NCBI GenBank assembly: GCA_945910005.1
Contig: OX246747.1
Coordinates: forward strand, 38,438,190 to 38,502,189
Reading direction: 5' to 3'
DNA from: Isoperla grammatica
Lineage: Eukaryota; Arthropoda; Insecta; Plecoptera; Perlodidae
Length of the DNA: 64,000 nt
Shown here piece after piece: positions 10,021 through 21,507 of this stretch (positions are counted from its first letter, which is position 1; every line of letters starts with the position of its first letter). A program made the position numbers and the translations under genes. The notes under the pieces are model-generated. The model made no database searches. It had not been told where the DNA came from and was given only the letters and a program-made list of their open reading frames with translations.

Positions 10021-11310
10021 TTGTGTGTTGTACATGGACACAGTCAATGCAACATGGTGCAATGTTGCTACTTGCTTAGTCAGCAACAGTTGTTGTGTGG
10101 AGATAACAAGTTGTGTGAGCGTTGACGTAGACAGAGCTGATGAAATGTTTTTGATATTTCGGAGGTCAGCGTCAGTGCGCGTCTTCCGGCGTCTGTACTG
10201 CGAGTGTACCTGACGACGAGAGCGAAATTGGGTCCCGAAATATCAAAGAAACTTACAGTGCTATACAATAACATTTTTTTTAATTTTAAAGCTATGGAGA
10301 GTAGCACTTAAGAATTACGTAATCAAATAATCAAAAACATTTTTGCTTGGCATTTGAAACGATATGCGACAGTGAAAAGTTTGAATTCATTTTTGTGTTT
10401 TGCAAATTACGAAGTTTGAAAAATAAACTCAATTTTGTATCTACGTTGTATTGTGTTAGATTATTGTTTTGTAAATTTTCAGTTTCATCAACTTGTGCGT
10501 ATTGTTTCTTCTGTATCTACTGTATGAATAGTAACTTGCTATAATTTTTTAAACCTGAATACTATAAATGTTTGTTGTGTTGCTATCTCGATTTCAAGTT
10601 GTGCAACCGGCTTGATCTTCAGTTTTTCTTTTCTTTATTATTTTGTCTATTTCATTGTATTTAGCAGATACATTAATTTGTACTAAACAAAGTATGTAGA
10701 CTGAGTGTAGCTTGTAATTTATTTTATATGGAATATGCTTTAATTTAACTAAAGGGGCATATCAAATAGTTTGGACCAATCGGGGAATTCACCCACCCAC
10801 AATAAGATTAGCAGCCTCCACACATACACACACTAGCCGTAGTGTCTACGAACTCACTGCCCTATATATCTCACAGTATACGACTCACTCCACCAGCTGG
10901 CGGTGGTTTTTACGTAGCTGGTCGATAGACAACGACTTCGATTATGAGACGACCACACGAGATCGACTTCAACTCTGCTAAAATCACAAGACTAATTGAG
11001 CGAAATGATTCGCACACGTGGTTCGGATACCAGGGGGTCCAGAGAGGGGGGGGGTCTGTGTTTTTGTGTGTGTTACCAATCTGTGCATTGGTTTGAATCA
11101 TCTCTTCATTCCCTTCTCTTCTTTCTGCCAGTCTTTTCATATCACGTATCCATTACAATCTGGTCTGCATCTACTTTTTCCACTTCTCCATACTCTTGCC
11201 AATTCTATTATATTCTTTAGTAGGTATCTCTTCCTGTCACCGATCAAGACTTAGCTTAGTAGCAGTGAAATTAGCTGTGATATGAATTCCAGTATTTTCT
11301 AACGTGTTTG

Positions 11311-11453
11311 CGATACAGTTGTCGTAGCACATGCGAGGTCTAATTCGGTAGATCGCCGGTTCAATACCCGCTACCGTCAATCATAACTGAAGATTTTACG
11401 AGGTTTTTCTCGACAGCCCTCGTGATCATTGCTTCACAACTATTCCCAATACC
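11311..11453 (+). repeat. tRNA-derived SINE S2 in duplication copy 2
   Basis: Same order as 7965-8099 (GCCGGTTCAATACCCGC then AATCATAACTGAAG). It was duplicated with the segment rather than inserted independently. Confidence 0.65.
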
Positions 11454-11455
11454 AC

Positions 11456-12060
11456 AGTACCAAGTTGTATCACCTGATGAGAACATAAATTACTCCAGGC
11501 AAGTCTAGAAAAAGTGCCTCAAAATGTGCCCACTAAAACATCTCTCTCCTCAACCCTCGTTTTTTGTTCTCTATTTGCAAATACCTCCACAGTTGTCACT
11601 CTGTATATACTAGAGATCTACTCACACGTCTGCTAAATTTTTGCAACTTACGTAAAACATTTCAAAGTAATTGTAATCGCAAGACCAAAGTGTCTTGAAC
11701 AGTACAGACGATTGAAAACAAAGTTTCAATACAAGCATGTTTTAATTTATTGCCATAGGAGAATGCGAATCTATTATTTATTGATTTAGCCATACGAAGA
11801 AGTCGTGTTCTCACACTCGCGCAGTACCTACAGCAACTAATCCTCACACACTGAGTCCCGTGTGGTAATATTTTGACGGAAAAGTCAGACATAACAAACA
11901 ACTTAGCTACCCCAAAGACGGTGGGTAAATATTTACACGCCCGTCTACGCCAGGTGCGATCCACATGTTCTCAAAACCATTGGGGCAGAATCAAAGGGGC
12001 AACGCGCTACGTTGTGTTTATTTCCAATACGCGTTCCTGTTTTTCAACGCCGTTCGCGAT
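11456..12060. other. No gene recognised
   Basis: Single-copy-looking DNA. The 100-residue minus frame here has no domain I can recognise and no splice context. Confidence 0.5.
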
Positions 12061-12065
12061 GAGTG

Positions 12066-12520
12066 AATCACTGTTGTGAGTTTAACGTTCTCAATCTAGA
12101 CTGCCATCGAGACTAATGTCCACAAGCAAGACTTCTGTGAGACTGAGGGCTCGCCATCGAGATTGCTGTGAGTTTGGCACTTCAAATTGTGAGTTTAGTG
12201 CTCAGAATTGTGAGATAACGCTCGCATTTGAGAGTGTTATGAGTTTTGCGCTCACAATCAAGACTGCTTGTGAGTTTAGCGCTCAAATCAAGACTGCTTG
12301 TGAGTTTGGCGCTCCAATCAGGACTGTTTGTGAGTTTAGCGCTCGCAATCAAGACTACACTTGTGAGTTTAGCGCTCGCAATCAAGACTGCTTGTGAGTT
12401 TAGCGCTCGCAATCAAGACTGCTTGTGATTTTAACGGTCGGAATTGTGAGTTTAGGGCTCACAATCAAGATTGTTGTAACTTTATCGCTCAGATTTGTGA
12501 GTTTTGGGCTCGTAATCAAG
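12066..12520. repeat. Minisatellite, about 30-33 bp unit
   Basis: Variants of GAGTTTAGCGCTCGCAATCA followed by AGACTGCTTGT. Seven or more units are recognisable, tightest between 12240 and 12430, and they fade at both edges. Confidence 0.85.
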
Positions 12521-12599
12521 ACCGCTGTGATTGTAACGTCGAGGCCACACGTAGCCGAAAGTTAGGTGGTTTTTATGGTAATTTCTGTCCGGCGATTCT

Positions 12600-13200
12600 T
12601 AATTCTGTAATCTTACAAATCTAAATAGTTAATTTACATTAAATTGTAATTTATTCGTTTTGATGTCTCGTAGTCTTTATGAGGCAAATGACCTTGACAG
12701 AGAGGCGAGTTTTTAAACCATGCGTTTCAACTATAGCCGTGAATTACCAATGTATCAATTTACAATTTTTTTTTTAATGATTACATAAAGTATGCACGTG
12801 TATTTATTTTTTTCCGTTTAGTGGGCTTCCTTTGTCTAAAATGTATTTGTATATATTAAAAAAATCTTTCCCCTCTATCATATGATAGCTTTTCCAAATA
12901 TATACATTTTTCATAACAATCTATTTGTTGATTTTTGTAGCAATTTGTAAATTAACCTTTGTAAATATCAGAAACAATTTACACACACATGTGTGGAGTA
13001 TATAGCTAAATACAAAAGGTATTGGTTCCAGATTTCGTTTCTATTTTTTTTTTTTAAGAGGTGTTTTCATTTTAAAAAATCTTATAGAAATAATTAAGAT
13101 TATTTCTGCTATAACTGTCCGGATGTAACTTTAGAGGATGACAAACTCAAATATCAAATCTCCCACTCACTCTCTCAACGGAAATTGAAGCGAACCATCA
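12600..13200. other. No gene recognised
   Basis: Very AT-rich DNA with short T runs. Confidence 0.55.
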
Positions 13201-13221
13201 AACATCACCACAAAGAAGAGA

Positions 13222-13270
13222 AAGAAGAAGAAGAAGAAGAAGAAGAAGAAGAAGAAGAAGAAGAAGAAGA
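13222..13270. repeat. (AAG)n microsatellite
   Basis: About 16 GAA/AAG units without interruption. Confidence 0.95.
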
Positions 13271-13880
13271 ATGTCATTATCAAACACTCTGTACTAATAG
13301 CTCGTTTCAACACGTCATCATTCTAACAAGACAGCCGCATTAGCGTCGCTTGAATCGCTTCAAATCCCGTCCGAGAAACACACTCAGGAATATTTCATCA
13401 TTTTAATTGAAATATTGTGTTTTCGCTGTGCTTATGAATGTCGAATGATGAGTTGTGTCTTGCACAATCCCACCGAACACTCTAACGTCACACAATGCCC
13501 GGCGATGGAACGCACGTACCATTTACAACAAGCCGTTTTCTTACACGGGAAATCGATGGTATTCGATTTATTTCTAGATTCTCCCAATTTGGTCGACTTT
13601 AAAATATGCGTGTTTGTGAAATATGTGTCTAATGTATATTTGCCAAACAAAACAATCTCGAAGAACATAAACCATGAGCGATTATTAGAGTAAAAGCCCA
13701 TCTAAAAAGTTAAAATTTAAAATATTTAAAATGTTCTAAAAATAAATCCTGCGCCGATTAGTTCTGGGATCAAATACCATAATACCTAGTTTAGTCGCTT
13801 AACTGAAGAGGGGCATGGCGTATCATTGCGCATTCTTAAGAAAAATTATTCTCATATTAAATTTTCTAAAAAAAAAAAAA

Positions 13881-13961
13881 TCACATTTAGAGTTTACCCA
13901 CTCAGTAAGGAAACTGATTTCCAGTGGAGGACTTTAATTTAAAGTGACTAAACCAACCCTG
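13881..13961 (-). repeat. SINE S1 3' fragment
   Basis: Begins CACATTTAGAGTTTACCCAC and ends AAACCAACCCTG. The 5' part is missing. Confidence 0.7.
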
Positions 13962-14099
13962 TTTGCACAAATCAAATGTTCTAAAGCGGTTTTAGCGAAT
14001 CACTGTAGAAATGCATCATCGAAGCCAGTCAAGTCGGTCCAGTAAACGCCGTTCTTTATTTAGCCGGTGTTTATATCCCAGGGCGACCAGCCAGCCAAT

Positions 14100-14330
14100 A
14101 AGCCGGCTGCACTGATGGGCGCTCACAGCTTCCGGGGGGGTTTAGCCTCTCTCAGTTCGATATACCGTCCGCATGTCTGGCTATCGGCCAGTGGGCTACA
14201 CACATACACACTACACACACGCGTCGAGCTATTTATTGATTGTGCCAATCGAAAATAGAAATCGCCCGAAACAAGAAGAGTTCCTCCCCCCCCCCCTCCC
14301 CCCCCCCCCCACTCACTCACTCAAGCCGCG
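14100..14330. repeat. Simple-sequence cluster (CA, C-rich)
   Basis: ACACATACACACTACACACA near 14200, then poly-C blocks at 14286-14310 and (ACTC)n. No gene recognised around it. Confidence 0.6.
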
Positions 14331-14339
14331 CTTAGTCAT

Positions 14340-15300
14340 CGATCGCATTCGGTTTCTGGAAAATTAGGTCGAAGATTGTCGGTCGGTATCGATCGATTAT
14401 TGAAAATCGAAATATCGTCGATAATCGAAATTGATTGCTTGCTTGCATTGCTTCTACTATAGTAGTAAGTAGGATTAGTTTTTAGTATAAATTGTTTTTT
14501 TTTTTTACCAATTAAATATTAAAGACTAAACTTGTAACAGGGCAACCACGAACAAGGATTCTTTACTTATGTGGTTGTCTTGTTTAAATGATAAAATATC
14601 TGGAAATAATATGCACCTGTAAATATCTAATAAATTGAATTAAATTAAATTGATTAATAATAATGAAACGTATCGCCAGTTGTAATATTGATTAGTATAG
14701 ATAAATGTACATAGTAATATTGTAAATATTTGAGTAGATTAGTTGGAAGAAGTAGGAAAGAAGAAGAAGGAAAAGAAGAGACATGACAGGCCTGGCAAGC
14801 CGATGTTAGCAAACTCTATACCCAAGAATATTGGGCCCCCCGACCCGACTTATTTTGGAAACAGCTGTATGCGAATTATTATTCACATTTTATACTAATG
14901 CACTTTTAAATTAAAAAGCGAATCCAATGACGGATACGGATTAAGGAGTCCTGGGCTCGACTCCCGATCAGGGTGGCGTTTTGGACTAATAACTTTTTAT
15001 TTTATCCAAACAATTAACGTTTATCATGCTTATTGTACTTACAAACAATTTGTATAGCGTCGGCTCTAATACTTGTCTCGTACGACAAGCAGAGCTATTC
15101 TACCCCTGGCCCACTATACGAGCCACGAAGGATTTGGGTTGGATCTCAACAATGTATAGTTTACATTTCAACGTCATGCTCAAATAAATATATTCTTGAA
15201 GTTTTCGCTGATATTATTTTTTCTTCAAATCCCAGCGAGGTATATTTAAATGCGGTAAAGTAGTATAACGTCTATATCGGTTGTTAACGACTCAAACGTC
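14340..15300. other. No gene recognised
   Basis: AT-rich DNA with a GATCGATTAT/ATAATCGA-rich patch near 14390-14430 and an isolated T-arm-like motif (CTGGGCTCGACTCCCGA) near 14951. Confidence 0.5.
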
Positions 15301-15318
15301 TGTGTGGCCCGTGTGGTG

Positions 15319-15348
15319 TCGGGGGGGGGGGGGGGGGGGAGGGGGGCA
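15319..15348. repeat. Poly-G tract
   Basis: About 19 G, an A, then 6 G. Confidence 0.9.
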
Positions 15349-15499
15349 GTGACCCTGTGACACGTGACGATAACTCGGCGGTTTATTGCAATGGTGCCAT
15401 TAAACGTTGAAATTGGCATTTATGTTATTGCTCATCAATATTCAATGGGGCGTGGTACGTTGTTACGTTGCTACGACTGACTGGAGGACATTACGTGTA

Positions 15500-15570
15500 A
15501 GTGCAGTCAGACGTTACGACCACGTGCGCAGGACCAGGGTTCGATACCTGGTCGGGGCTGTTTTTAAACT
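15500..15570 (+). repeat. tRNA-like 3' half (SINE remnant)
   Basis: ACCAGGGTTCGATACCTGGT forms a perfect T arm. No acceptor stem or anticodon arm is present. Confidence 0.4.
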
Positions 15571-15600
15571 AGTGACAATGAATTAAATGTAATACAGTAA

Positions 15601-15730
15601 GGGCCGGTCTTACAATCTCCTAATAAGAAAGTTATTTGTAGCAATTAAGCTATTTGGAGGATTTCAAGGGTTTTGATTGGTGGTTGCCATGGAGACAACA
15701 AGCTATTCGACGAATAAGTAGTTATTGGGG
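15601..15730 (+). mobile_element. Harbinger-like MITE H1, right end lost
   Basis: It starts after TAA with GGGCCGGTCTTACAATC and ends abruptly after GTAGTTATTGGGG. Confidence 0.8.
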
Positions 15731-15739
15731 CATGTCTAG

Positions 15740-16500
15740 GTAAAGAACACGTTAACTAATACATTTGAATTTTTACTAATTTGTATGTGCAAACAAATAA
15801 ATTAAATTGGTCGTTACGCAAGCGGTTATCAAAAATACAACACACTAAAGAAACCTAAAATGAAGTAAACAAAAGTTTCCAAACTTCAGCGCTTTTTAAA
15901 AGAGACAAATTTTGTTTATAAGAAACATGACAAATAAACAAACGGATACACAAATTAATTAATGAAATAAATATAAAATGATAAATAAATCAATACACAC
16001 AAAAATAAATACATCAGCTGTAGATTAATTGATCTTGACTGATATTTCTTCACTACTTTGAATAATATCCCACGTTATCGGCACAAGATCGCCAATCTAC
16101 AAACATTTAAAAAAAACGTGAACTCGGAAGCCGAAAGCAGTGCAAGTCACCGGCGCCACCTCGTGCGTTGAAGGCCGCCCTACATAGACTTGGTTATTGG
16201 TTACTCACTCAACGTCTATCTGCAACTCAGCACAAGTCACAACAACAATGATATAGCCCGACTCCCGTCCAAACACATTTAGGAGCCGACCGTGAAATAA
16301 GCCGCATGCAAAACGCTCATGTTTTAAAACACACCACAAGACAAGGAATTATATTATATTCAACTTGGCTAATTGCCCGACAGGTTCGCTTAACTCAAGG
16401 ACGCCCATCATCGACATATTTATAAATTATTTAATGTTTCAATCAAACTTTTAAAGGTAACTTGCAATAAATTATAAATTACCGTAAGGGTTCTCTGTTT
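15740..16500. other. No gene recognised
   Basis: AT-rich, with one weak terminal-exon candidate at 16048-16108 listed separately. Confidence 0.5.
16048..16108 (-). other. Weak possible terminal exon
   Basis: After TTTAAATGTTTGTAG (acceptor-like) the minus strand reads IGDLVPITWDIIQSSEEISV then KIN and a stop. The 23 codons have fair composition, and AT-rich sequence follows. Chance is a serious alternative. Confidence 0.12.
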
Positions 16501-16519
16501 TAAAAACAGATTAAAGTTG

Positions 16520-16580
16520 TGGTTGGGTGAATTCGCTTGAATGTTTAAAGTTCCGGGTTCGATTCCCGGTTACGAGATAG
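16520..16580 (+). repeat. tRNA-like T arm (SINE remnant)
   Basis: CCGGGTTCGATTCCCGG is a perfect T arm with no complete tRNA around it. Confidence 0.4.
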
Positions 16581-16658
16581 GTTTTTGACAAATACCGCGG
16601 TAATGTAGATGAAAACAAGGTACACTTATAATCATTTCACATTGCAAAAAAATTATAG

Positions 16659-16772
16659 TGTTCGGAGCTTACAGGGTTGGTTTAGTCGCTTTAAATTAAA
16701 GTCCCCCACTGAAAATCAGTCTCGTTACTAAGTGGGTAGACTCTATAAATACGATTTTTTATTTTATTTATT
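16659..16772 (+). repeat. SINE S1, 5' truncated
   Basis: Begins at GTGTTCGGAGCTTACAGGG and ends with the TTTATTTTATTTATT tail. Confidence 0.75.
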
Positions 16773-16824
16773 AAAATAAAGTTTGAAGATAATAAATATA
16801 GGAGTTTACTGTATCCTCAGACAG

Positions 16825-16935
16825 TGGAAACACAACTAGCAGACAGTAATCGAACCCGCGTCCCTTGCAACAACGTCTCGAACGCTGGCACCAAGCCACC
16901 CACCGTGACCTCTCACTCGAATAAAGAAACCCACT
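16825..16935 (-). repeat. tRNA-derived SINE (family S3)
   Basis: The minus strand reads GGTGGGTGGCTTGGTGCC (A-box-like) and GACGCGGGTTCGATTACTG (B box). A similar B-box region occurs at 44815-44900. Confidence 0.5.
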
Positions 16936-16999
16936 CGCAGAAACGAGTAACCTCATCGCTTGAACAGTTCATAATCTGTGGTGTAAACGATCGAAAGCG

Positions 17000-17870
17000 A
17001 CCACTAAATCCAACACTTACACCTTCAGATAAAACCTGTACAAGCCGATAAGTCTCCCATTGGGACAACGCGCAGATCACGGGATAAATCTACCTAGCCA
17101 ATGTTAAACTAATGCATCTGGTTTTAAAGAAAAAAAAAACGAACAAGATAAACGAGATTTATGGAATAAGTTAAGATTCGGTCACGTGATATGTTTGTGT
17201 TAAGAGGGCTATTAAGTTCTAACCACCTCATGTTGAGGTGATGGTGAGGCAACGTATTAAAAGCAATGGGTGCACTTATTTCAACTAACACGAAACTGTT
17301 AAAATCGCCCACTTGAAAACGGATAAGAATGGCGAGGAGTTTCTTTTACAAACTTTCACGTCAATGTTTGATTGTATAAGTGCACGACATAAAAGAGCAC
17401 TAAAAGGTGAGAATTTTAATTTTTTACGTTCGTATTTTCAAAATGACATTTAATATTAACATTTTGGAATGATGCGAGACTATATATTAACAAAAACTAC
17501 AGGTATAGTCTCAAAAAAAGATTAAAAAGTTATTACTGTCGATGAAATTAGAAAGTTTGTGATATTCGAGATAATAGCTCTGCTAAGCTGTACCATTGTC
17601 TGCGACATTTTAGATTCAACCACAGTCCAAATATTGAACAATTGACAGCTAAACATCAACACGCATTAGTTCATTTTGTTGCCACCACAACACATTACAG
17701 TATATTTTCAGTGATGTGCTGAAATTGTCTAATTTTATTAAAACTCAATCAATTTAACTTTCTCTTTTTTTCTTTTTTTTGTAAATTTGATAATATCTAG
17801 GCCCGTATCATACCAAAATGTAGATATTGAATGTATTTTCATAGATACAAACATAAAACCATCAAGCTCC
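17000..17870. other. No gene recognised
   Basis: AT-rich DNA without repeats I can identify. Confidence 0.5.
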
Positions 17871-17879
17871 CACGCTTAC

Positions 17880-17971
17880 CGAGATATTTGTGTCTAACAC
17901 TCTTAAGCAGCGGATATTATCAGAATCAGTGTGTAAATATTTACAGAGCGCAATTAAAAGAGGTTGTTTCT
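17880..17971 (-). CDS. Candidate exon, unrecognised helical peptide
   Basis: The minus strand shows ATGCCCACAG acceptor, 92 bp, then TCG|GTAAGC donor. The frame is open for 30 codons and reads PLLIALCKYLHTDSDNIRC then LRVLDTNIS, which looks like an amphipathic helix pair. Acceptor phase 1 and donor phase 0 do not fit the expected next ADAMTS exon, which must start in phase 0. A GC-rich transposon-like end (rc AGTGGCGGCGCCC) lies about 70 bp upstream on the same strand, so it may be transposon sequence. Confidence 0.2.
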
Positions 17972-18061
17972 CTGTGGGCATAATTATATAGCCGTGGGTA
18001 TATTCGAGGAGGGGCGCGCCCCCCAGAGCCGCCCCCTTTTGGGCGCCGCCACTTCGCACTG

Positions 18062-18900
18062 CACCTGCTCACTTGCGTGAATAATCTTAGCCTACGCGAT
18101 CAGTCTCCACGCAAAGCTGAAACAATCTTCAGATAAAAACCATCCCTGCAGTAAACTTTTTTTTTGTACATGAAACAAACATAAAAAGGACAAAAAGTCA
18201 AAGAGAGAGAGAGACAAGAAATGAGACAATCAATCCAACAGATACACAATCACGTGTAACTTAAAAAAGACAAACAAACAAATATAAAATTCAGTCAAAT
18301 CCTATGTATAAAAATGTATATTATATTCAAACGGTGAAAATAAGAACGGATACAAAAACAAGTTGAAAAAGTGCTTCAAAGTAAAAGTAAGACAAATTAG
18401 AAACTGAAAAATTGCAGACAGAAAAAAAAACGATAAACTATCAGTAAAAGAAACAGATACACAGAGACAAACAACAGGCTGTCAAGAAAACAAACAGCGA
18501 AAACAAAAAACGGTGTATTCAAGCACGCGAAACTACGATTATCATCCGCGATATCTTCTCGAACGGGTCAACGTCTTCCGAACGGTTACTACACGGTCGA
18601 TGTTTAATTCATAAAGAGTGTCTAGTAAAATGATGTACGTAATCTCTCACAAGCCCACATGGGTTTCTTTCAATTTAACAAACCTACACATGACAATTAC
18701 CTCGTCACATTACTACCACTCTGACACATTAATCAAAATAATGTATATCTAAAGCTTAGACTCCACTCGCATCCATCCGACAACAACAACAACAATACAC
18801 TCAGCTGAGATTTTCACTCTTTGAGGAGAAAGTGATGAGAATCACTCACTGTAGATTGCCGTTTTGTGCACACGTAAATAAAATTACAAATGGTTATCAT
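18062..18900. other. No gene recognised
   Basis: A-rich on the plus strand with (AG)n near 18200 and (CAA)n near 18783. Confidence 0.5.
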
Positions 18901-18920
18901 TAACTTTATAACAATGAGCG

Positions 18921-19138
18921 TCTGACATTTGTCCGCAGGTGTTCGCACTGTCCAATTACTGATTCATATGTTTCGTATTTGAAATATCGATCGTTGATTG
19001 GTTATCGCTCACTCGTCGATGGTGTTCGGAGCCTACAAGGGTTGGTTTAGTCGCTTTAAATTAAAGTCCCCCACTGCAAATCAGTTTCGTTACTGAGTGG
19101 GTAGACTCTAAATGTGAATTTATTTATTATTTATTTAG
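18921..19138 (+). repeat. SINE S1 copy
   Basis: From CTGACATTTGTCCGCAGGTG to TTTATTTATTATTTATTTAG. Nearly full length except the head. Confidence 0.8.
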
Positions 19139-19910
19139 TTGTATCTCTTCTGAGAGTATTCCCGTGAAGTCACAACTCACAACTGTTTGAGCTGTCAATA
19201 GAAAACAAATATTCTTATTAAAAAATACAACAAAGCTTACGAAAATGCGTCATTGTAAACTACAAGAAGAATGCAGGAGACAAGAAGTTTCTTTATGTTG
19301 CTTTTCAATATTCATAGCAAAATAATATTGAAGAATAGTTGAAATTCATCCAAACATCATCTAAAACATTGCAACAATGAATTGCCGAACGTAAAACAAA
19401 CACCGTCGTTTTGGCAGACAATATGCCCACTATGCGCACCGGAGGCAAACACCCTTTTGAGTATGACTGCATGGTAAACTTGAAACATCTGCTTCATTCT
19501 ATCTCCCTCTCCATTAACACTTTCAAACTTTACGACCACGAGGAACAGTTTTAATGTTGATAGGTTTTAATATACCTACTCGAAAGTTTCTAGGTTAGAT
19601 CTTATCTGTTCGCCAGTCAATGCGATCTAGACACGCGGTCACTTTCGACCTCGACAATCGCAACGATCGACTATCGATTCTCCCGTCACAACAACACATA
19701 ATAAACAAGAACATTTTGAAAGCAGAAACGTTTATTGGAACAAAGAAACGGTTACCAGAAAGAGAACCAAAGAAGGTGACATATATTTTGGTTAGTTTTT
19801 GACAATTTTTAAATCAATTTTAAGAGACATAAATCAGAGATACCGCTTTGTATAGGTGGACTCTACGAACAAAATACAAAAAAGCAAACATCGTCTTGTC
19901 TTAGGAATAA
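19139..19910. other. No gene recognised
   Basis: Short chance frames only, with no splice context. Confidence 0.5.
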
Positions 19911-20450
19911 GTAAACGGTGACTTTGGAGCCGTCCTAGCAACGAAGCACTCAATAAATTCTAAGTCGTTCTGAATCGGCCTTGTTGATTCTGGCATTGTC
20001 CGCAGGTGTTCGCACTGTCCAATCACAGTGATAGTTTCGTATTTGAAATATCGATCTTTGATTGGTTATCGCTCACTCGTCGATGGTGTTCGGAGCCTAC
20101 ATGGCTGGTTTAGTCGCTTTAAATTAAATTCCCCCACTGAAAATCAGTCTTGTTACTGAGTATATATTATTATTATTGGTGGTGTTTGACGACGTACTCG
20201 ACAGCTTTAGGTTATATGACGTCTTCCGAATCAGGTCTATCTATATCGCGGGAGTCGTCATAAGGGGAGTCCAGCAAGTGAGGGCAGGGCCATGTGGGAG
20301 GAGAAATCTACAGTGGGACAGTGAGAGGGAAGGGACAGGGTTTCCTTTCGTCGCCTCTTACGACTAGCAGAGTCACTCTGGGCCTATTCTACCCCGGGCC
20401 GAGACCTTGTTACTGAGTAGGTAGACTCTAAATGTGAATTTATTTATTTT
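19911..20450 (+). repeat. SINE S1 full-length copy, interrupted
   Basis: The head starts GTAAACGGTGACTTTGGAGC. The copy is split at 20162 by another retroposon and resumes at 20406 with a duplicated CTTGTTACTGAGTA. Confidence 0.85.
20163..20405 (-). mobile_element. Second retroposon inserted in SINE S1
   Basis: 243 bp between two copies of CTTGTTACTGAGTA (20149-20162 and 20406-20419). On the minus strand it starts GTCTCGGCCCGGGGTAGAAT, contains CTAGTCGTAAGAGGCGACG and ends in an AAT-repeat tail. A 14-bp duplication and simple 3' tail are typical of LINE-mediated retroposition. A related piece is at 61213-61265. Confidence 0.85.
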
Positions 20451-20789
20451 ACAATTTTGTCTATACACTCGTTAAAACCTGTCATATATATATATCGTGG
20501 TAGCCAATGTGGCTATCATTCATGACGTCACACCAATCACAACAGCGGAGAGATATCTGTTATCAGACGCGGAAGACGATGTCGTTGCTTATTACAGTAA
20601 TAGCGACCGATGAGATAACGAGGCGAGCATGAATGAATGAATGGGCGACTAGAGTTGCGCCCACCCACCACTATAACCACACATAACATAACATTCATTC
20701 ATGAAGTATCTGTGTCACGGCCTCCTCTATCATCACTATCGCGTCGTGTACATCGGCGTAGCAACTGCACACTAGATAAGCAAATACGC

Positions 20790-21084
20790 TACTAGCAGCA
20801 CCGAATCACAACAATGGAACAAATGAATTGAACTGATGGACAAACCATCAGCTGTCAAAATAATAAAATTGCAACTATAGAAATAAAAACAAGTGTAGCA
20901 ATAGTAACTGCTCGCCATTTATTTTTAATTTAATGATAGACAACGACTAAGTGAAAGTTTTGTACGTGTATTTGTTTGTTTTTTGTTTTCCAAAATCAGA
21001 CGAAATTATTTGTTGACAGCTTGTTGTTTGTCCATCGATTCAATTCATTTGTTTCGTTGTTGTCTTTTGGTGTTGCTAGTGCCC
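20790..21084. mobile_element. TA-flanked inverted-repeat MITE (family M1), worn left end
   Basis: The right end TTTTGGTGTTGCTAGTGCCC is intact. The left side is recognisable from ACAACAATGGAACAAATGAA. The relative at 48372-48666 is complete. Confidence 0.75.
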
Positions 21085-21292
21085 TTGACAATGATCGAGA
21101 ATTAGAGGACAACAATATGAATACTTTGTCGTACTCTTTCGTAACCCATATGAAAAATGTGTTCATTTTCTTTCTTTATTTTGCATTTTTTTCCCCCTGA
21201 AACATTGGACTTAATAAATTTTTTTTAATACAATACCGATATAGCCTGGGTGCGTGGAGTATGACTAATTTAAGACGGCCGAACTCATTGCT

Positions 21293-21507
21293 TTATGTAT
21301 GGATTTTGATAAATAATCCAATAATGTTTAACAAAAATACTGAAATCAGCAAATTCGGCGAAGAAAAATCTTCTAATTTTAACTTTTTGTAGTCGTATAG
21401 GGTGTCTTCCTTCACATAATGCGCGTGCCGTACAATGTTGCAGATTATGTCTTGTTTATATTTACACATGTTACACAGTGTATAGTACGCGATGGTAGAT
21501 CCAGGAA
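21293..21507 (-). pseudogene. Possible LINE ORF C-terminal remnant
   Basis: The minus frame reads YYTLCNMCKYKQDIICNIV then RHAHYVKEDTLYDYKKL. A C..C followed by H and a Y...LY end resembles the zinc-like tail of LINE reverse transcriptase proteins. The hAT element at 21508 interrupts it, and a stop is reached soon beyond. The assignment is tentative. Confidence 0.3.

Larger units (their letters stand above)
9430..11455 (+). repeat. Segmental duplication, copy 2 (contains tRNA-Ser)
   Basis: Twin of 5770-8100. It lacks the MITEs found at 5791 and 7750 in copy 1, and its MITE at 9644 lies in the opposite orientation to the one at 6116. The duplicates differ by scattered substitutions and short indels, so the duplication is not recent. 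Confidence 0.9.
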
